Below, piece after piece: positions 12,093 to 22,729 of a stretch of DNA of 64,000 nt. Source of the DNA: Desmodus rotundus (lineage: Eukaryota > Chordata > Mammalia > Chiroptera > Phyllostomidae); NCBI RefSeq assembly GCF_022682495.2, contig NC_071392.1, positions 106,444,896 through 106,508,895 of the forward strand, in the 5' to 3' direction. The first letter of the stretch is position 1. Each line of letters opens with the position of its first letter. A program made the position numbers and the translations under genes. The notes beneath the pieces were generated by a model. That model did no database searches and was not told where the DNA came from. It worked only from the letters and a program-made list of their open reading frames with translations.

Positions 12093-12800
12093 AATGTCAC
12101 AGGTAGGCACAGGTAACCAGGTTCTTGGTGATCGCAGACAAAGAATTGAACCGGACACACAGAGAGTTTATAGCAGAAAGAGAGAGAGAGAACAGATTTA
12201 TGAAGCAATAGTACACTCCACAGAACATGGGAGTGGGCCAACTCCAAGCAGAGACTGACCTCAGGGGCTGGAGAGATTCTATTTTATAGGGCGGATATTT
12301 CCCGGCTAGTTTTGGTGGGCTTTTATTGAGCATGTACAAGTAGTTGTATTACTTTAAAGCTACTGCCTGTGGTCTCCCATGATTTTCCTTGATTGGCCAC
12401 TGGAGAACAGGGTCGCACAATGTTAATTTATTATAATGCTATTATAATGAAGCAGGGGTCATGCAGCATCTTCTGCACAGGTGCATTCATGATTCATCAT
12501 GATTCAGCGCTTTTCCAGAAAGTGGGAACAACCAGTCTTAGAATAGGGTCTCTGTCCTGTACGGATGTCCTTTATCTTAGCCCTGGGGCACCTCTGGAGT
12601 GTCCTCCTTCCTATCTCCTGCCTCAGGAATGGGAGTGCAGTCTGCCCCACCCTATTACTGCAAAAAGCAGTTTAGATGGAGGAGGTGACCAGGTGGAGGG
12701 CTCAGTGAGTGCCTCTCTATGGCTTAGTTGTTGCCCCTGGTATTGTGATCTTGCCGAGTAGCCGGCCTGAGCTTTCTGTCGCAGAGAAATGTGTTGCAAC
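12093..12800 (-). mobile_element. Endogenous retrovirus LTR (solo), antisense to PTPRT
   Basis: On the minus strand it begins TGTTGCAACACATTTCTC and ends near '...CCTGTGACA'. It carries an AATAAA-like signal within '...cataaatctgttctctctctc' (plus-strand 'gaacagatttatgaag', 12192-12207), followed by a U5-like region with 'ttcaattctttgtctgcg'. No gag, pol or env sequence adjoins it, so it is a recombined solo LTR. Class and exact ends are uncertain, and no clean target-site duplication was found. Confidence 0.5.
12180..12191. repeat. Short (AG)n run
   Basis: Six AG units inside the R/U5 region of the LTR at 12093-12800. Confidence 0.7.
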
Positions 12801-13304
12801 AGACCAGCCCCCTCTCCCTCCCCACCCAGCCCCTCCGAGGGCAGATTAGAAGTGTTGTGGCTGTAAACCCCGCCGATACAGGCTGTAATGTACTAAATTA
12901 TTACTTGTTTTGCAGTCTTGACGAGAAAAATAAATGCAATTACACTCATGAATGTTGAAAAATGAAGCAAAGCGATGCAGATCGGCACATTCGAGGTGCT
13001 TCTCCAAATGTAAAGCTGTGTACAATGAGTGCTAATGGCTTCCCTTCCTCCTGCTCCCTAGCGTGTGGTGCCGTGTGATCTTTCTGAATTAAGGGAGCAG
13101 CTGGGCCAAGTGCTCCAGGCACAGGAGAGGCGGCTTTGAATGGTCCCCACAGTAGGAGACCCAGCAGGCAGACCCCAGTTTCCTCTCTTGGCTGGGGACC
13201 CAGAAGAGACCCAGTTTCCTAAGGCAGGTAACTGAGTGATCTCAGTGATGCCTGTCTGCTGTGGACCCTGGCCTCTGTTCTGCAGGTGTCAGTCGTCCCG
13301 TCCA

Positions 13305-13425
13305 GCCAACCTTTGCTCAGCGCTTACTGAGCACCATGCACGGTGCTGGTAGCGGTAGCCACGGATCTCGTGTGCCCTGCCCCTCCCAGCCCGTCTCCAC
13401 TGTCACTAAGGCCTGATGGGCATGA
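13305..13425 (-). mobile_element. LINE L2 3' end, weak
   Basis: Resembles the reverse L2 terminus: 'ctttgctcagcgcttactgagcaccatgcacggtgctgg'. Short and diverged. Confidence 0.4.
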
Positions 13426-13550
13426 CGCTGTCTGGGGCTGGTCCATACCGTGGCCACTGGCCTTGCAGGGCTGTTGAGCACTTGAAGTGTGGCCAGTCCA
13501 CATTGAGATGGGCTTTACATATGAAATACACACCACATCTCAAACACTTA

Positions 13551-13577
13551 GTGTGTGTGGATGTGTGTGTGTGTGTA
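13551..13577. repeat. Imperfect (GT)n
   Basis: GTGTGTGTGG followed by a run of about eight GT units, inside the left half of the hAT relic. Confidence 0.85.
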
Positions 13578-13600
13578 TAAAATCTTACATGTGTTATACA

Positions 13601-13793
13601 CAAGGTCCAGCAGAAGTAACACCTGCTTGAGTGTGGTTGGTAGGGTAATAATATGGATGTAATAATGTTTAGTTTTACTTTGAACATTTCACCTAAAAGG
13701 TCATAGGGTGTGCTTGAGTGTGATATTGTTATGTTACAGAGTTACATGCTTATGATTTTGTAATAAAAAAGGGGTGTTACTTGTGCCGGACCC
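13601..13793. mobile_element. Mariner-like miniature inverted-repeat element (MITE)
   Basis: About 193 bp bounded by 23-bp terminal inverted repeats that agree at 20 of 23 positions. The left is caaggtccagcagaagtaac plus acc (13601-13623). The right, reverse-complemented, is cagggtccggcacaagtaac plus acc. The CAGGGTsCGGCAaAAGTA-style terminus resembles mariner ends such as MARNA and MADE1. The right end is followed at once by TA. The left flank reads TACA before the repeat, so the TA duplication is slightly degraded. It has no coding capacity, so it was mobilised in trans. Confidence 0.65.
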
Positions 13794-14039
13794 TGTATAT
13801 ACATATATAATGTTATTATACATGTTATACATATAAAATCTGATTAATGTGTATGTTAGTAAGATGTTGAAAAGATAAATGGGGTTAAATAAAATACATT
13901 CAAATACATTTCACATATTTCTGCTCAGCTTTAACAATGCGGCTACTAGAAAGCACTAAACAACAAAAGCGTGGCCTGCACTGTTGGATGTTGCTGCTGC
14001 CCCTGCTGCCGGTTCGTTTCTCCGTGTCTTCCGCCTGCC

Positions 14040-14405
14040 ACCGCCGCCCCCTTGCTGGCGGCCCTTCTGTCCAGGCTCTTTCGTGCCTCAGGGCCTTTGC
14101 ACGAGCTATTCTCCTTCCCCAAAAGGCTCTTCCCAGCTCTTTGTAATATAGATGTCATCTTCTGTGAGAAATACTCCCTGACCTTTCTATCTAAATACAT
14201 CTGTCATTCTTCATCACACACTCTTTCTTAGTCACGATTGTGATGTTTAGGTATTTCATTGAATAGTTTCTGTGTCTGTTTCTTCTAAGAGAACCTTAGA
14301 TAGAAAACTTGTCTTCTTTTTTCCTACTCTAATCTCATTGCCTATCGCAACCACTAGCACAAGGTAGGCACTCCATTTTTTTTCTTAAATGAGTGAGTGT
14401 TTAAA
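14040..14405 (+). mobile_element. LINE L2, 3' end
   Basis: Typical sense L2: 'cctcagggcctttgcacgagctattctccttcccc', 'gagaaatactccctgacc', 'aaaacttgtcttcttttttcc', and the end repeat 'cactagcacaaggtaggcactcca...aatgagtgagtg'. Confidence 0.8.
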
Positions 14406-14959
14406 TGTCACAGAGGAGACAACTATTGTGATCATTGTGAGATGTTGAAAAGATATCTGAAAAAACTTACGGAAGTTCTGGGTGAGATCGCGTGGCATAT
14501 GGAGGGCTTGAAGGGAGAGTTAGAGGAAATGAGGAAGGGAATCAACAGTGGGCACTGAAGCACCCAGGTGCTGGCAACTGCGGGGAGCTGTTCCCGCTCC
14601 TGGGACCGAAGGGTGACGGCAGTAGGGAATGGTGTGACCGGGCTGCCTGCCACGCTGCTGAGGATCACAGCCACTGCCACACCGCATCCCTCCCAGCCTC
14701 TGGTGTTCTGCCAGTACCTGCCATCCGTCAGCCTCAGCCAGAGCAGGGGCGGAGGGAGGCTGGAAGACGCCGACCGCAGAGGTCAGACCTTCAGAGAACA
14801 GGGCGGGGTGGGGATGGTCCGGATTGGAGGTGGCAGGTGCAGAGATTACCTGTCATCCTGGAAACGGCCTGGGAAGCTATTTTCTCAACGTGCTAGAGCA
14901 CTTCGACTCCAAAACACCCTCCGGTATCTAAAAATACGAGGATGCTCATGATCACTGCA
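14406..14959. other. Unique intron sequence
   Basis: No repeat recognised. Overlapping frames in this CpG-containing stretch (14492-14951) show no family signature. Confidence 0.45.
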
Positions 14960-16215
14960 ATTGTTTGACATTCACTCAGGGATTTCTAGTAACAGAATTA
15001 GATGGATAATTATGGGAAAGGAAGAGAGAAAGTTATCATTTACAGAGAATGCTATCTACCAAAACTCCAAGAGAAATAAGTGAAAAACTATTAGAAGTCA
15101 TTATGAGTCCTTGAGGTGATTAATTAAGGAGCGAATATACAAAATCAACAACTTCTAAATCCTGGCAATAACCAGTTAGAAATATAACCTAAAACGATTC
15201 ATTTTATAAAGGCAACAAAAATATAAAAAGCTGAGGAGTCAACGCAAGAGGCAGTATTGGAGGACCGTTAGAAGGAAGCTATAAAGCAACACTGAGGAAG
15301 GAAAAACAACTGGATGTGTCTTTTTCCTGGATGCGAAGACTTTCTGTTTTTAAAGCTTGCCAATTCAATTTAAAATACATAATGTGAGTTATGAGCGAAA
15401 TTTGTAATCAGTCTCCCAAAATGATTTTAAAGTTTATCTGGAAAAGTAGATGGAACTTTCCATATGAAGCAGATACTGAAAGGGAGTATTGGGGGGAAAA
15501 CTTCTACTTACAAATTTTAGGAATGTGTTCTGGAGTTCAAAGAGCCCAAAGAGCACTTACCAATCCAAGAAGAGACAGAGAGCTCAAAAGAACAAAAGCT
15601 ATCGCTTAAGTGATGTGTGTGTGTGTGTGTGTTAAACTTAACATTTCTAATCGGAAATGTTAAGTCACGATGAAATTGTGAGGATAACCCACCAAGAAGG
15701 GTGTGGGCCAGTCGAGTCCTTCATACGTGTATCAAAATGCGTTTCAGATAAATGTAGTGCATGCCAGTTGAATGTGAAACTCTGAAAACATTTAAAATAT
15801 GTAAAATGTGTAAACATTTAAATTGTCCTCAGGAGAAGGACTGTTTTCTGATGCTACCATTAAAGGTAGAAGCGATAGAGAAGCAAAACTTGCATATTTG
15901 TCTCTACCATAAACAAGATGAACAGACCCACAGTAAGCTAAGCTCTGGTAGTTACCACCCCAAACAAATGATTGATATCGTTGTTATGAAAAGAGCTCTT
16001 ACTGATCAGTAAGAGAAAGGATCCATTGGACATGTGTTCAGTGTGGGTGAGACTTTGAGAAATGGGCAGTTGCACACTGCTGGTAGGTGTGCAAGCCGGG
16101 ACATTTAGGGAGGACAACTTAGTATCTGTCAGAGTCATAGGGTGTGCACACCTTTCATCAGAAATTTTATTCTTGGGACTGTATTTCAGTTAGGAAAATA
16201 ACCAGAGATAAATGC
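14960..16215 (+). mobile_element. LINE L1 (old L1M type), ORF2 3' part and 3' UTR
   Basis: Decayed sense L1. It carries the ORF2 end region ('gctataaagcaacactgagg', 'aaagtttatctggaaaag'), then later 3' UTR blocks, including 'gaaatgggcagttgcacactgctggtagg', 'agggaggacaacttagtatctg' and 'ttattcttgggactgta'. Many stops and indels, no intact frame. A TG microsatellite lies inside. Confidence 0.75.
15613..15632. repeat. (TG)n microsatellite
   Basis: Ten dinucleotide units inside the decayed L1. Confidence 0.9.
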
Positions 16216-16549
16216 AAAGTGAAAAATTTGGAGGGGTGTGGCTTGTGACATGACACCTGACCTGCCAAAGTGTCCCTTTGTCCATCCATAGTGCACGAAG
16301 GTAAGCTTGCCTGGCAGGGTGGCTGGGAGGGCCATTTGGGGTGAGCGGCCCGGGAAAGCATTGGAGCTCTGACACGCTGGGAAAATGGTGTGCACTCTCG
16401 ATTCATGTGGCTCTGTCATGCTTTGTTGCCTTCCCCTGTACGCCCAGCCCCTTGGACATCATCTACCAAGGCACCTTCTCCTGCCATCTCAGGTCGAGAA
16501 GGAGCAAAGGAGAGAGAGCTTTGAACCTCCGCTCCAGTTAGGCAGGGCC
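16216..16549. other. Unassigned sequence between L1 and LTR
   Basis: No clear repeat match. It may include the 5' (U3) part of the adjoining LTR, whose start I cannot fix. Confidence 0.4.
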
Positions 16550-17055
16550 ACTCTGAGGACGGATGCTCAGTAAACAAGCATTTAGCCACACACAGGACAG
16601 GTCTGTGCCAGACCTTGGCGCGACTAAGACTCTCTCCTTGACCAAACGTCAGTTCCATCCCTCAGATCCCCCTTCTCAACCAGGCCTTGACCTTGCCCCT
16701 TTATCCTAAAGCTCCCATTCTCCCATCCTGTCTTTGGCCTGCCTAGCCCTGTTTTAGCAAGAGTCCTGCTGAGTCAGAACAGCGAGAATCCCCTTACCCT
16801 TGATGTCTCATCACCCTGGCTTGCCTTCAGCAAGAATCTTACTAAGTTAGTTGTGCAAGATTTCCCCATCCCCTTAGTAATTTTCCACCCACTGACCCCT
16901 TACTCTGCTCCTTGGCTGTAAATCCCCAGCTGTCTTTGCTGTATTCATAATTGAGCCCGATCTCTCTTCCCATTGCAACACCTCTGTTGCAATAGTCTGG
17001 AGTAAATTCTTCCTTGCCATTGAAATAAGTGTCAGAGTAATTTCTCTTTACCAGT
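16550..17055 (+). mobile_element. Endogenous retrovirus LTR (solo), same sense as PTPRT
   Basis: The 3' half has gammaretrovirus-like LTR architecture: a 'ggctgtaaatccccagctgtc' segment, an R-like 'gagcccgatctctcttcccattgcaacacc', a degenerate poly(A) signal in 'gtctggagtaaattcttcc', and a CA end near 17053-17054. U3 includes two related 'agcaagagtcctgctgagtcag' and 'agcaagaatcttactaagtt' blocks (about 16757 and 16831), a typical enhancer-type duplication. No internal viral genes. The start is approximate. Confidence 0.5.
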
Positions 17056-17149
17056 GGTTACCATGGCAAGTAAATCTCAGTGTGCCCAAAGGGAGCTTTG
17101 GGTTTCATGGGCAGTCAGATAGGCAGATGCACGATCAGCTGTATAAAGG

Positions 17150-17540
17150 AGGAGCTCATTCATTCATTAATTCAACAAACGTGTATCAGGGATCTGTAAT
17201 TTATCAGGCGCTAGGGGTGCAGCTGTGAACGAGATACTCCAGCTCCTGCCTTTATGAAGCTCACAGTCTGAGGTGACAGATGATAAAAGCAAATATAAAC
17301 AGGAAAAGTATAGAAGGGGCAGGTTCCTCATCCCTGGGGATGGAGGGACGGTAGGAGGGGGTGGTCCCAGGTGAATAAGAAAGCTTCCAGCAAAAGATGG
17401 CATCTGAGCTGGGTCTCCTGTGAGTTTAACTGTTGTCCATGAGCTGAAGGTGTCCACAGGTTCAGAGCCTTGCAAGCACGTTTGTGAATAAGGACGATGT
17501 TGGGTGAATCAGGAGCTAGCCCATGACGTGCAGACTCTGG
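17150..17540 (-). mobile_element. LINE L2, 3' end
   Basis: Reverse L2 terminus: 'cattcattaattcaacaaacgtgtatcaggg', 'caggcgctaggggtgcagctgtgaac', 'tatgaagctcacagtctgaggtgacag', then 'catctgagctgggtctcctgtgag' and 'gagccttgcaagcacgtttg'. Confidence 0.75.
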
Positions 17541-18014
17541 GAAGGAAGATGGCTGAGGTTTCCGGAGGCAGCCCAGCTGCGAGGGGACACGGACAGGGAG
17601 ATTATCCTAATAGGATTTCACAAAGACCACTTAACAGTCGCTGAGCTCCAGGGAAAAATAGTTATGAGCTGAGGGTGGAGAAATAGCCAAGAATCTCGCA
17701 ACTCTGCAAAAGCTTGGAGAGAAAAGCTGACAGCCAACAGACTGAATGAGATGATGCTTGCAAAAAAGGTTAAAAGAATAGACAGGAGGAAAAAAAGGAC
17801 ACTAAGAGATATGGATGGAAATGGAAGCGTATCAGTATAACTTGGGAACATGCATTGAGATCATTTCAGCTCTAAGAAGGAGCAGAGCCAGGACTTACTT
17901 GTTATAGCGCTTCACGCTGTCAGGGAGCTCCTGGAGTGAGGTGTGGGCAGGGGCAGGTCAGATTTGGTTGGAAAGAAAGCAAGTGCAGGTGTGAAACACC
18001 AGCGGCAGAAATGG

Positions 18015-18122
18015 GCTATCTAGTCCTAACCCCTCCTCTTCAGAGATGCAGAAACGGAGACCCAGAGAAGTGATGTGACTTATTCAAAGTCGCACAACAT
18101 AGAAAGTGCCAGAGCTAAGAAA
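18015..18122 (-). mobile_element. SINE MIR, left part
   Basis: Reverse MIR with 'gatgcagaaacggagacccagagaag', 'gacttattcaaagtcgcacaac' and 'gccagagctaaga'. A MIR-like continuation ('agattcgatcattg...ctgatgctcttctt') reappears after 18275, so the L1 piece between them seems inserted. Confidence 0.7.
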
Positions 18123-18275
18123 TTGGAACCTTGTCCATTGCTGGTGGGAATGCAAAGTGGTACCACTGCTGTGGGAAGCAGTTTGGTGGGGCCTCAAAAA
18201 ATTGAGCATACACTTACTACATGACCTGGCAATTGCACTCCTAGCATAGTCGCAACAGAACTGAGAACAGGTACC
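18123..18275 (+). mobile_element. LINE L1 3' UTR fragment inserted in a MIR
   Basis: A compact L1M 3' UTR piece: 'ccttgtccattgctggtgggaatgcaaagtggtac', 'gggaagcagtttgg', 'acatgacctggcaattgcactcctag'. It is flanked on both sides by MIR-like sequence. Confidence 0.75.
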
Positions 18276-18330
18276 CAGATTCGATCATTGTGGGTTTTCT
18301 GGCTACTAGTCTGATGCTCTTCTTATTGCC

Positions 18331-20534
18331 CTCTTCCCCCCAGCTGCTGCTTCTCTCTCCCATTCTCCTTCTTCTACCCTCCTGGTCCCCCTCCGTCCTG
18401 TCCCCCGCTTACATGTAATAAATATATGACCTTACTAAATACATGACCTTGGTTTCCCTGTCTGGTCATGGATTGGGACTAGATGAAGGTCCTTTCAGCC
18501 CTGGTGGTGTGTACCTTGTCTCACCCTTGGCCAGCACGTGTTCAGCAAGTGTGGGTCAGGGATGGGTGAGGGGGCGATCCGCTCTGAAACGTGCAGACTT
18601 GGGAGTCTGTCCAGAAGTGGGTGCAGTCCCGATCTCGAAACAACCATCCTGCTATCTCACATTTTAAGTGCTCATTTCAGGAGTTCATAGTCTCTTTAAT
18701 TTCCCCAGGATTACAAAGCAGTTGTCTGTCTGTTTCCTGGAGCACCTCTTCTTCCAGAATGAGGTTTTTTTTTTTTTAAACTATCTTTGTATGTCAAACC
18801 TACCTGAGGTCCAATACAATGCTCATTTAAGATTTAAGTCTTAGGCTGGTTTTAATTATTTTTCCTACTTGAATATATATATGGGGTCAGTTGTGTGATG
18901 TAGTTATTTGATCTAGGTAGTGAATGCTGAATTTTCTTTTGCTACTCTTCCTGTTCATTTGGGCACAGTTTGACTCCTCCCCTGATGGGAGAGGAAATTA
19001 CCAGAGTCTTCCCAAAGGCCACTGGGAGCCTTGTCTCTAGTCTCCGTGTCTCAGTTTATCCAAAGTCTTACCCTAAGTCCATTTCTACTGAGTCCCCTCA
19101 AGCTTCTGTTTCTTTGTGAGCCAGCCACTTTCACGAGAAGTCATTCTGTTTTATGAGCTTTGTTTTTGGTTTTCCTAGGCCCATTCCTTGTCTTTCTCTG
19201 CCCCTCTGAGCCCTTGTGTGATACTGACTGGCTTCTGCCCGACAGACAGTTGTGGGGAGGGATTAGGGAAGGATGCAGATCCATAGTGGGGAACACAAAC
19301 TCCCATTGGGGTGATTTACGGCTGTCCTGTGGTTTGGCAGTACTTTCTCATTTATTCCCTTCAGTCTGGGAGCTGTGGTTGAGCTTTGCTGTTTCCTGAA
19401 CCCATTTTCCCTCTACCAGCACTGCTCTACTTAGAAGTAGAAGAGGGCAATTTTCATTTTGGTCCAAGACGACACTTAAAATCTATGGCATGAAGTTAGA
19501 GCTTCTTCTGTGTTTCAGCATTAATGGCATATTCTTCTTTTTGTTCATTTTAGTCCACTTTGGAGCTGGAGGCTCTGTGAAATGGTACTCAAACCACCAT
19601 ATTTTCTGGAAGACCTGGCATTCTCTCCGTTCTACCATGCTGTGTGATTATAAATATACTCTTGCACAGCCAGTATGACATACTCTTATTGGAAAAGGTT
19701 TTCAATGACCATATTCACTGAAATGGCCTATTAATGTGTCAAGTACATTATTGGATATGTTTCTGAAAGAGTGGAACAGCAACAAACTAAAGATCCAGTT
19801 CCAGGCTGCCAAAAAGTGCACCATAGCACCTCCTCTGGTCCCTTCCGGAAGTGTTTATGTCAAGTTGCCGCAGGTCTTGATGGGGAGCGCCCTTTAACTA
19901 GGCAGTGGGATTAGGTTTTCAGAAGATAATTTGCTTGTTTTCATTTGAGGATCTTAATTTTATTGAAGGTGCTGCTGCTGTTGCTTGGACTGGAATAAGA
20001 TCTAATTTAATTTAATTTGCTTCTTCGAAAAGAAGGCGATCTGTAGCCCAGCTGCTGCTCTGGGCAGTGAGGGAGCAAGCAGGCTTGGAGATAAGCTCTG
20101 AACTTTATCAGCCCTCTCCAAGGTGTATGCTAACGAGCAGTGCACAGGCATTTCAGAAACTTGCCCTGTGATTGCTTTAGCTGCCGTGCTACTTCCTAAG
20201 CGACACGGGGCTCTGTCTCAGGGCCTGTGAGGAAGGAAGAGGGTGGAGTGGCGGTGGGATCATCTCTTCTGGCTGGTCTGTTTCATTGCTTCGGGGTGTT
20301 GTGCCTGTGATGGGTATGAGGCCCGTGTTAGGTGGTAGTGTTAAGAAGGGTCTCCTTCATCCATTTTGTCACCGTGTGCTGGGAAAACTTTGTGGTATGA
20401 ATTCTGCAGGGTGGCAGGAATGGAAGGGGTAGGAGGTCCTGGATGAAACCCTGCTTGTACCTGGTGAGTTGGTTTCCTTTGTTGAGTTGTTCAAGCTTGC
20501 TGAGTCTTGGTTTCTGTGTACGTTGTGTGTAAAG
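18331..20534. other. Long repeat-poor stretch, possible conserved element
   Basis: Over 2 kb with no repeat I recognise apart from a T12 run near 18767-18778. The part at 19930-20210 (runs of taattt, CTG units, GATA-type sites) looks like conserved noncoding DNA. No open frame has gene features. Confidence 0.45.
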
Positions 20535-20675
20535 AGGGTAAGTGCCTCGAGGATAGAGTGTGTCTCATCCTTGTCTGTATTCTAATGACCTAGCAGGGTA
20601 CCTGCCAGAGGTGGAGGCTTGGTACGTATTTGCTGATGGATGAATAAATGAATGTATGAATGAATGAAAGGAAAC
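20535..20675 (+). mobile_element. LINE L2 3' terminus
   Basis: Sense L2 end: 'cctcgaggatagagtgtgtctcatcc', 'gacctagcagggtacctgccagaggtggaggcttgg', then the GAATGAATGAAAGG tail repeats. Confidence 0.8.
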
Positions 20676-21832
20676 ACATGGAGGGGCAGATGGAACATCA
20701 CCACTGTGCCCCAGACACAGGCTCACTCTCCAGACAAACACTGTTTGAGTCTAGGGGGTTCAAAGTCGTGACGTGACGAAGGGACTGTGAACAGCGATGG
20801 TGCAGCATGCCATCCAAGTTCAACCCCCAGTGCTTTGATTTGGCAGGTCGGGAAGGACGTGCTGTCACTTTATACATGTACGTGACTGAAAGAAGGAGGT
20901 ACAGAATCGTCCTGTTTTCCCACCTAGTCCCGCCCGGATGTCTTTAGCCACAGATTCAGTCTGTTCGGATATGTGACTCAGCTGTGTTTTGGGAGACTGT
21001 CCCTCACGACGGGGGGAATTGAAGTCAGCCTGCTGGCCAGTTCTGGCTTGCACTCACTCTGGGCAAAGCCTGAACTGTACGCTCCTTTCGTATAAAACTG
21101 TTTTACTGGGTCTTTGTATGGGACTTCTGCCTTGGTTTCCTTGACTAATAATACATCCGTGGTTTCTGGATAGGACCAAAGAGTCATGGCCAACCCACAC
21201 GGGTCAGGAGACACTGCTGATACTGAACTCATCTTGACACGTCGGACCAAAGTATACTTGAGATTGAAATTCCTTTGTTCTTATACCGAAATGCAGCAAA
21301 GCTGTTGCTAGTTCCTCCGTCATCCAGGGTCTGGCTCTTAGCATCGCCATCTCCTTGTACCTTGACTTGAACACCTGTGGTGTCCTGCTCTACCGCCAGC
21401 TTGGACTCCTCAAGTACCCTGGAAGCCTGGGTGGAACCTGCATTTGTTATAGTCTCTTGATGAGTCAGATTGGGCTTATGTCCATGGCCTGGGTAGATCC
21501 AGTCTTCCCAATGGGCTTCCCCGTACCGCCGACTTCCCAGTCTTTCTTCCCCACCCAGTCGTATTGTGCTAGTACAGTCCCGCCCAAGCCTCATGAACCA
21601 GAAGACGATAGATGCTAGATCACACATTGACCTGTCAGGTAAGACGTTATCTGAAGTTGGGGAGGAAGTTTATGGTGAGGATAGAGTCCCTGGGTGAAGG
21701 ATATACCTCCAGAATAAGTCAATGGAAAAAAAAATCTTCAACAATGAAAACGGCTGTGGCTCTGAAAATCAAAGCACATGGCCCTCTGAACAAGTGTGAT
21801 TAGTATTCCAAAAAGTGGATGCAGAGCATCAA
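20676..21832. other. Unassigned sequence with two adjacent minus-strand open frames
   Basis: Minus-strand frames at 21229-21627 and 20978-21250 lie end to end in different phases. They could be one frameshifted relic, but I recognise no protein, there is no poly(T) next to their 3' side, and the first frame has no supporting start context. A possible unknown processed pseudogene or chance; no function is assigned. Confidence 0.3.
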
Positions 21833-21854
21833 AGAGAGAGAGAGAGAGAGAGAG
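21833..21854. repeat. (AG)n microsatellite
   Basis: Eleven AG units followed by A8. Confidence 0.95.
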
Positions 21855-22129
21855 AAAAAAAACATTGGCATTAGCAAGAGGCTTCAGGAACAGAAACAAA
21901 ATTAATTTCAAAAAATTTTTAGCTTTTTTATATGAGCAGCTTTTGAGTTGTAATGTACAGAGCAAAGAAAATCCCAATCATAATAGGGCAGACTGTTTTT
22001 AAAGGCTTGGGACTCAGGATGATGATAAAAAAGGCAGGACCTACACGAAGGCATAAAATGTGGAGGCACGGCACAGAAGATGTGATCGTTTGGGAAAGTA
22101 CTGTGTTTCTGAATGGAGAAGTTCAATTG

Positions 22130-22720
22130 CATGAGTATGTCAGTTCCCCCCCAAATTGATTACACGTTTATGTTATTACAATCAAAATCCTTAAGGAATT
22201 GCTGTTTAGAACTTGACAAAACTTATTCCAAGGTAATAAAAGGGAGATTTACACGGTAAAAAGTTATAAAGGGTCATAAAAATAATTTAACACTACAAAC
22301 AATTTAGTTTAGTGGCTGGTGAAATGAATTATAATTGGAACAGAACTGAAAGTAAAATAATAAGATTTGAGTGTATGTAAATATTTATTATGTGATAATG
22401 GTGGATTTCAGATCAGTAGGGGAAAGAATAGATTATTTAATTAATGCTGCTAGGAAAATTGGCTGTTTAGGGGGAAAGTCAGATCATTAACTCAGTTCAT
22501 ACGAAAATAGATTGCTAGTGTGTTAATGCAGAAAAGAAATGAATGCGTTTGAATTTTGTGTATGTTAGAGTAAGAATATTTCAAAGAACAAATGAAAGAT
22601 GGAAATTATAATGAATGGCTGACATATATATATCGATATCATATTGGTATTATGTATGCGAAAATGAATGTTAAAAATATCATAAATGAAAATTATACAC
22701 CCCATTTTCCTATTCCCATC
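22130..22720 (+). mobile_element. LINE L1, ORF2 3' region (decayed)
   Basis: Sense L1 with recognisable ORF2-derived blocks: 'cagttcccccccaaattgatt', 'acaatcaaaatcctt', 'gaacttgacaaaacttattcc', 'gatcagtaggggaaagaatagattatttaattaatg'. No intact frame. Confidence 0.7.
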
Positions 22721-22729
22721 TCAGCAAAG

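Larger units (their letters stand above)
13440..13965 (-). mobile_element. hAT-type DNA transposon relic, split by a younger element
   Basis: The outer parts match an old nonautonomous hAT repeat. On the left is 'gggctgttgagcacttgaagtgtggccagtcc...gaaatacacaccacatctcaaacacttagt'. On the right are 'gttgaaaagataaatggggttaaataaaatac' and 'tttaacaatgcggctactagaaag'. The centre (13601-13793) is foreign and has its own terminal inverted repeats. Orientation is relative to the consensus as I recall it. Confidence 0.65.

Noticed and set aside
20978..21627. Minus-strand frames as a real gene
   Set aside because: No recognised protein, no start context, frameshift between them; listed only as a possible relic.
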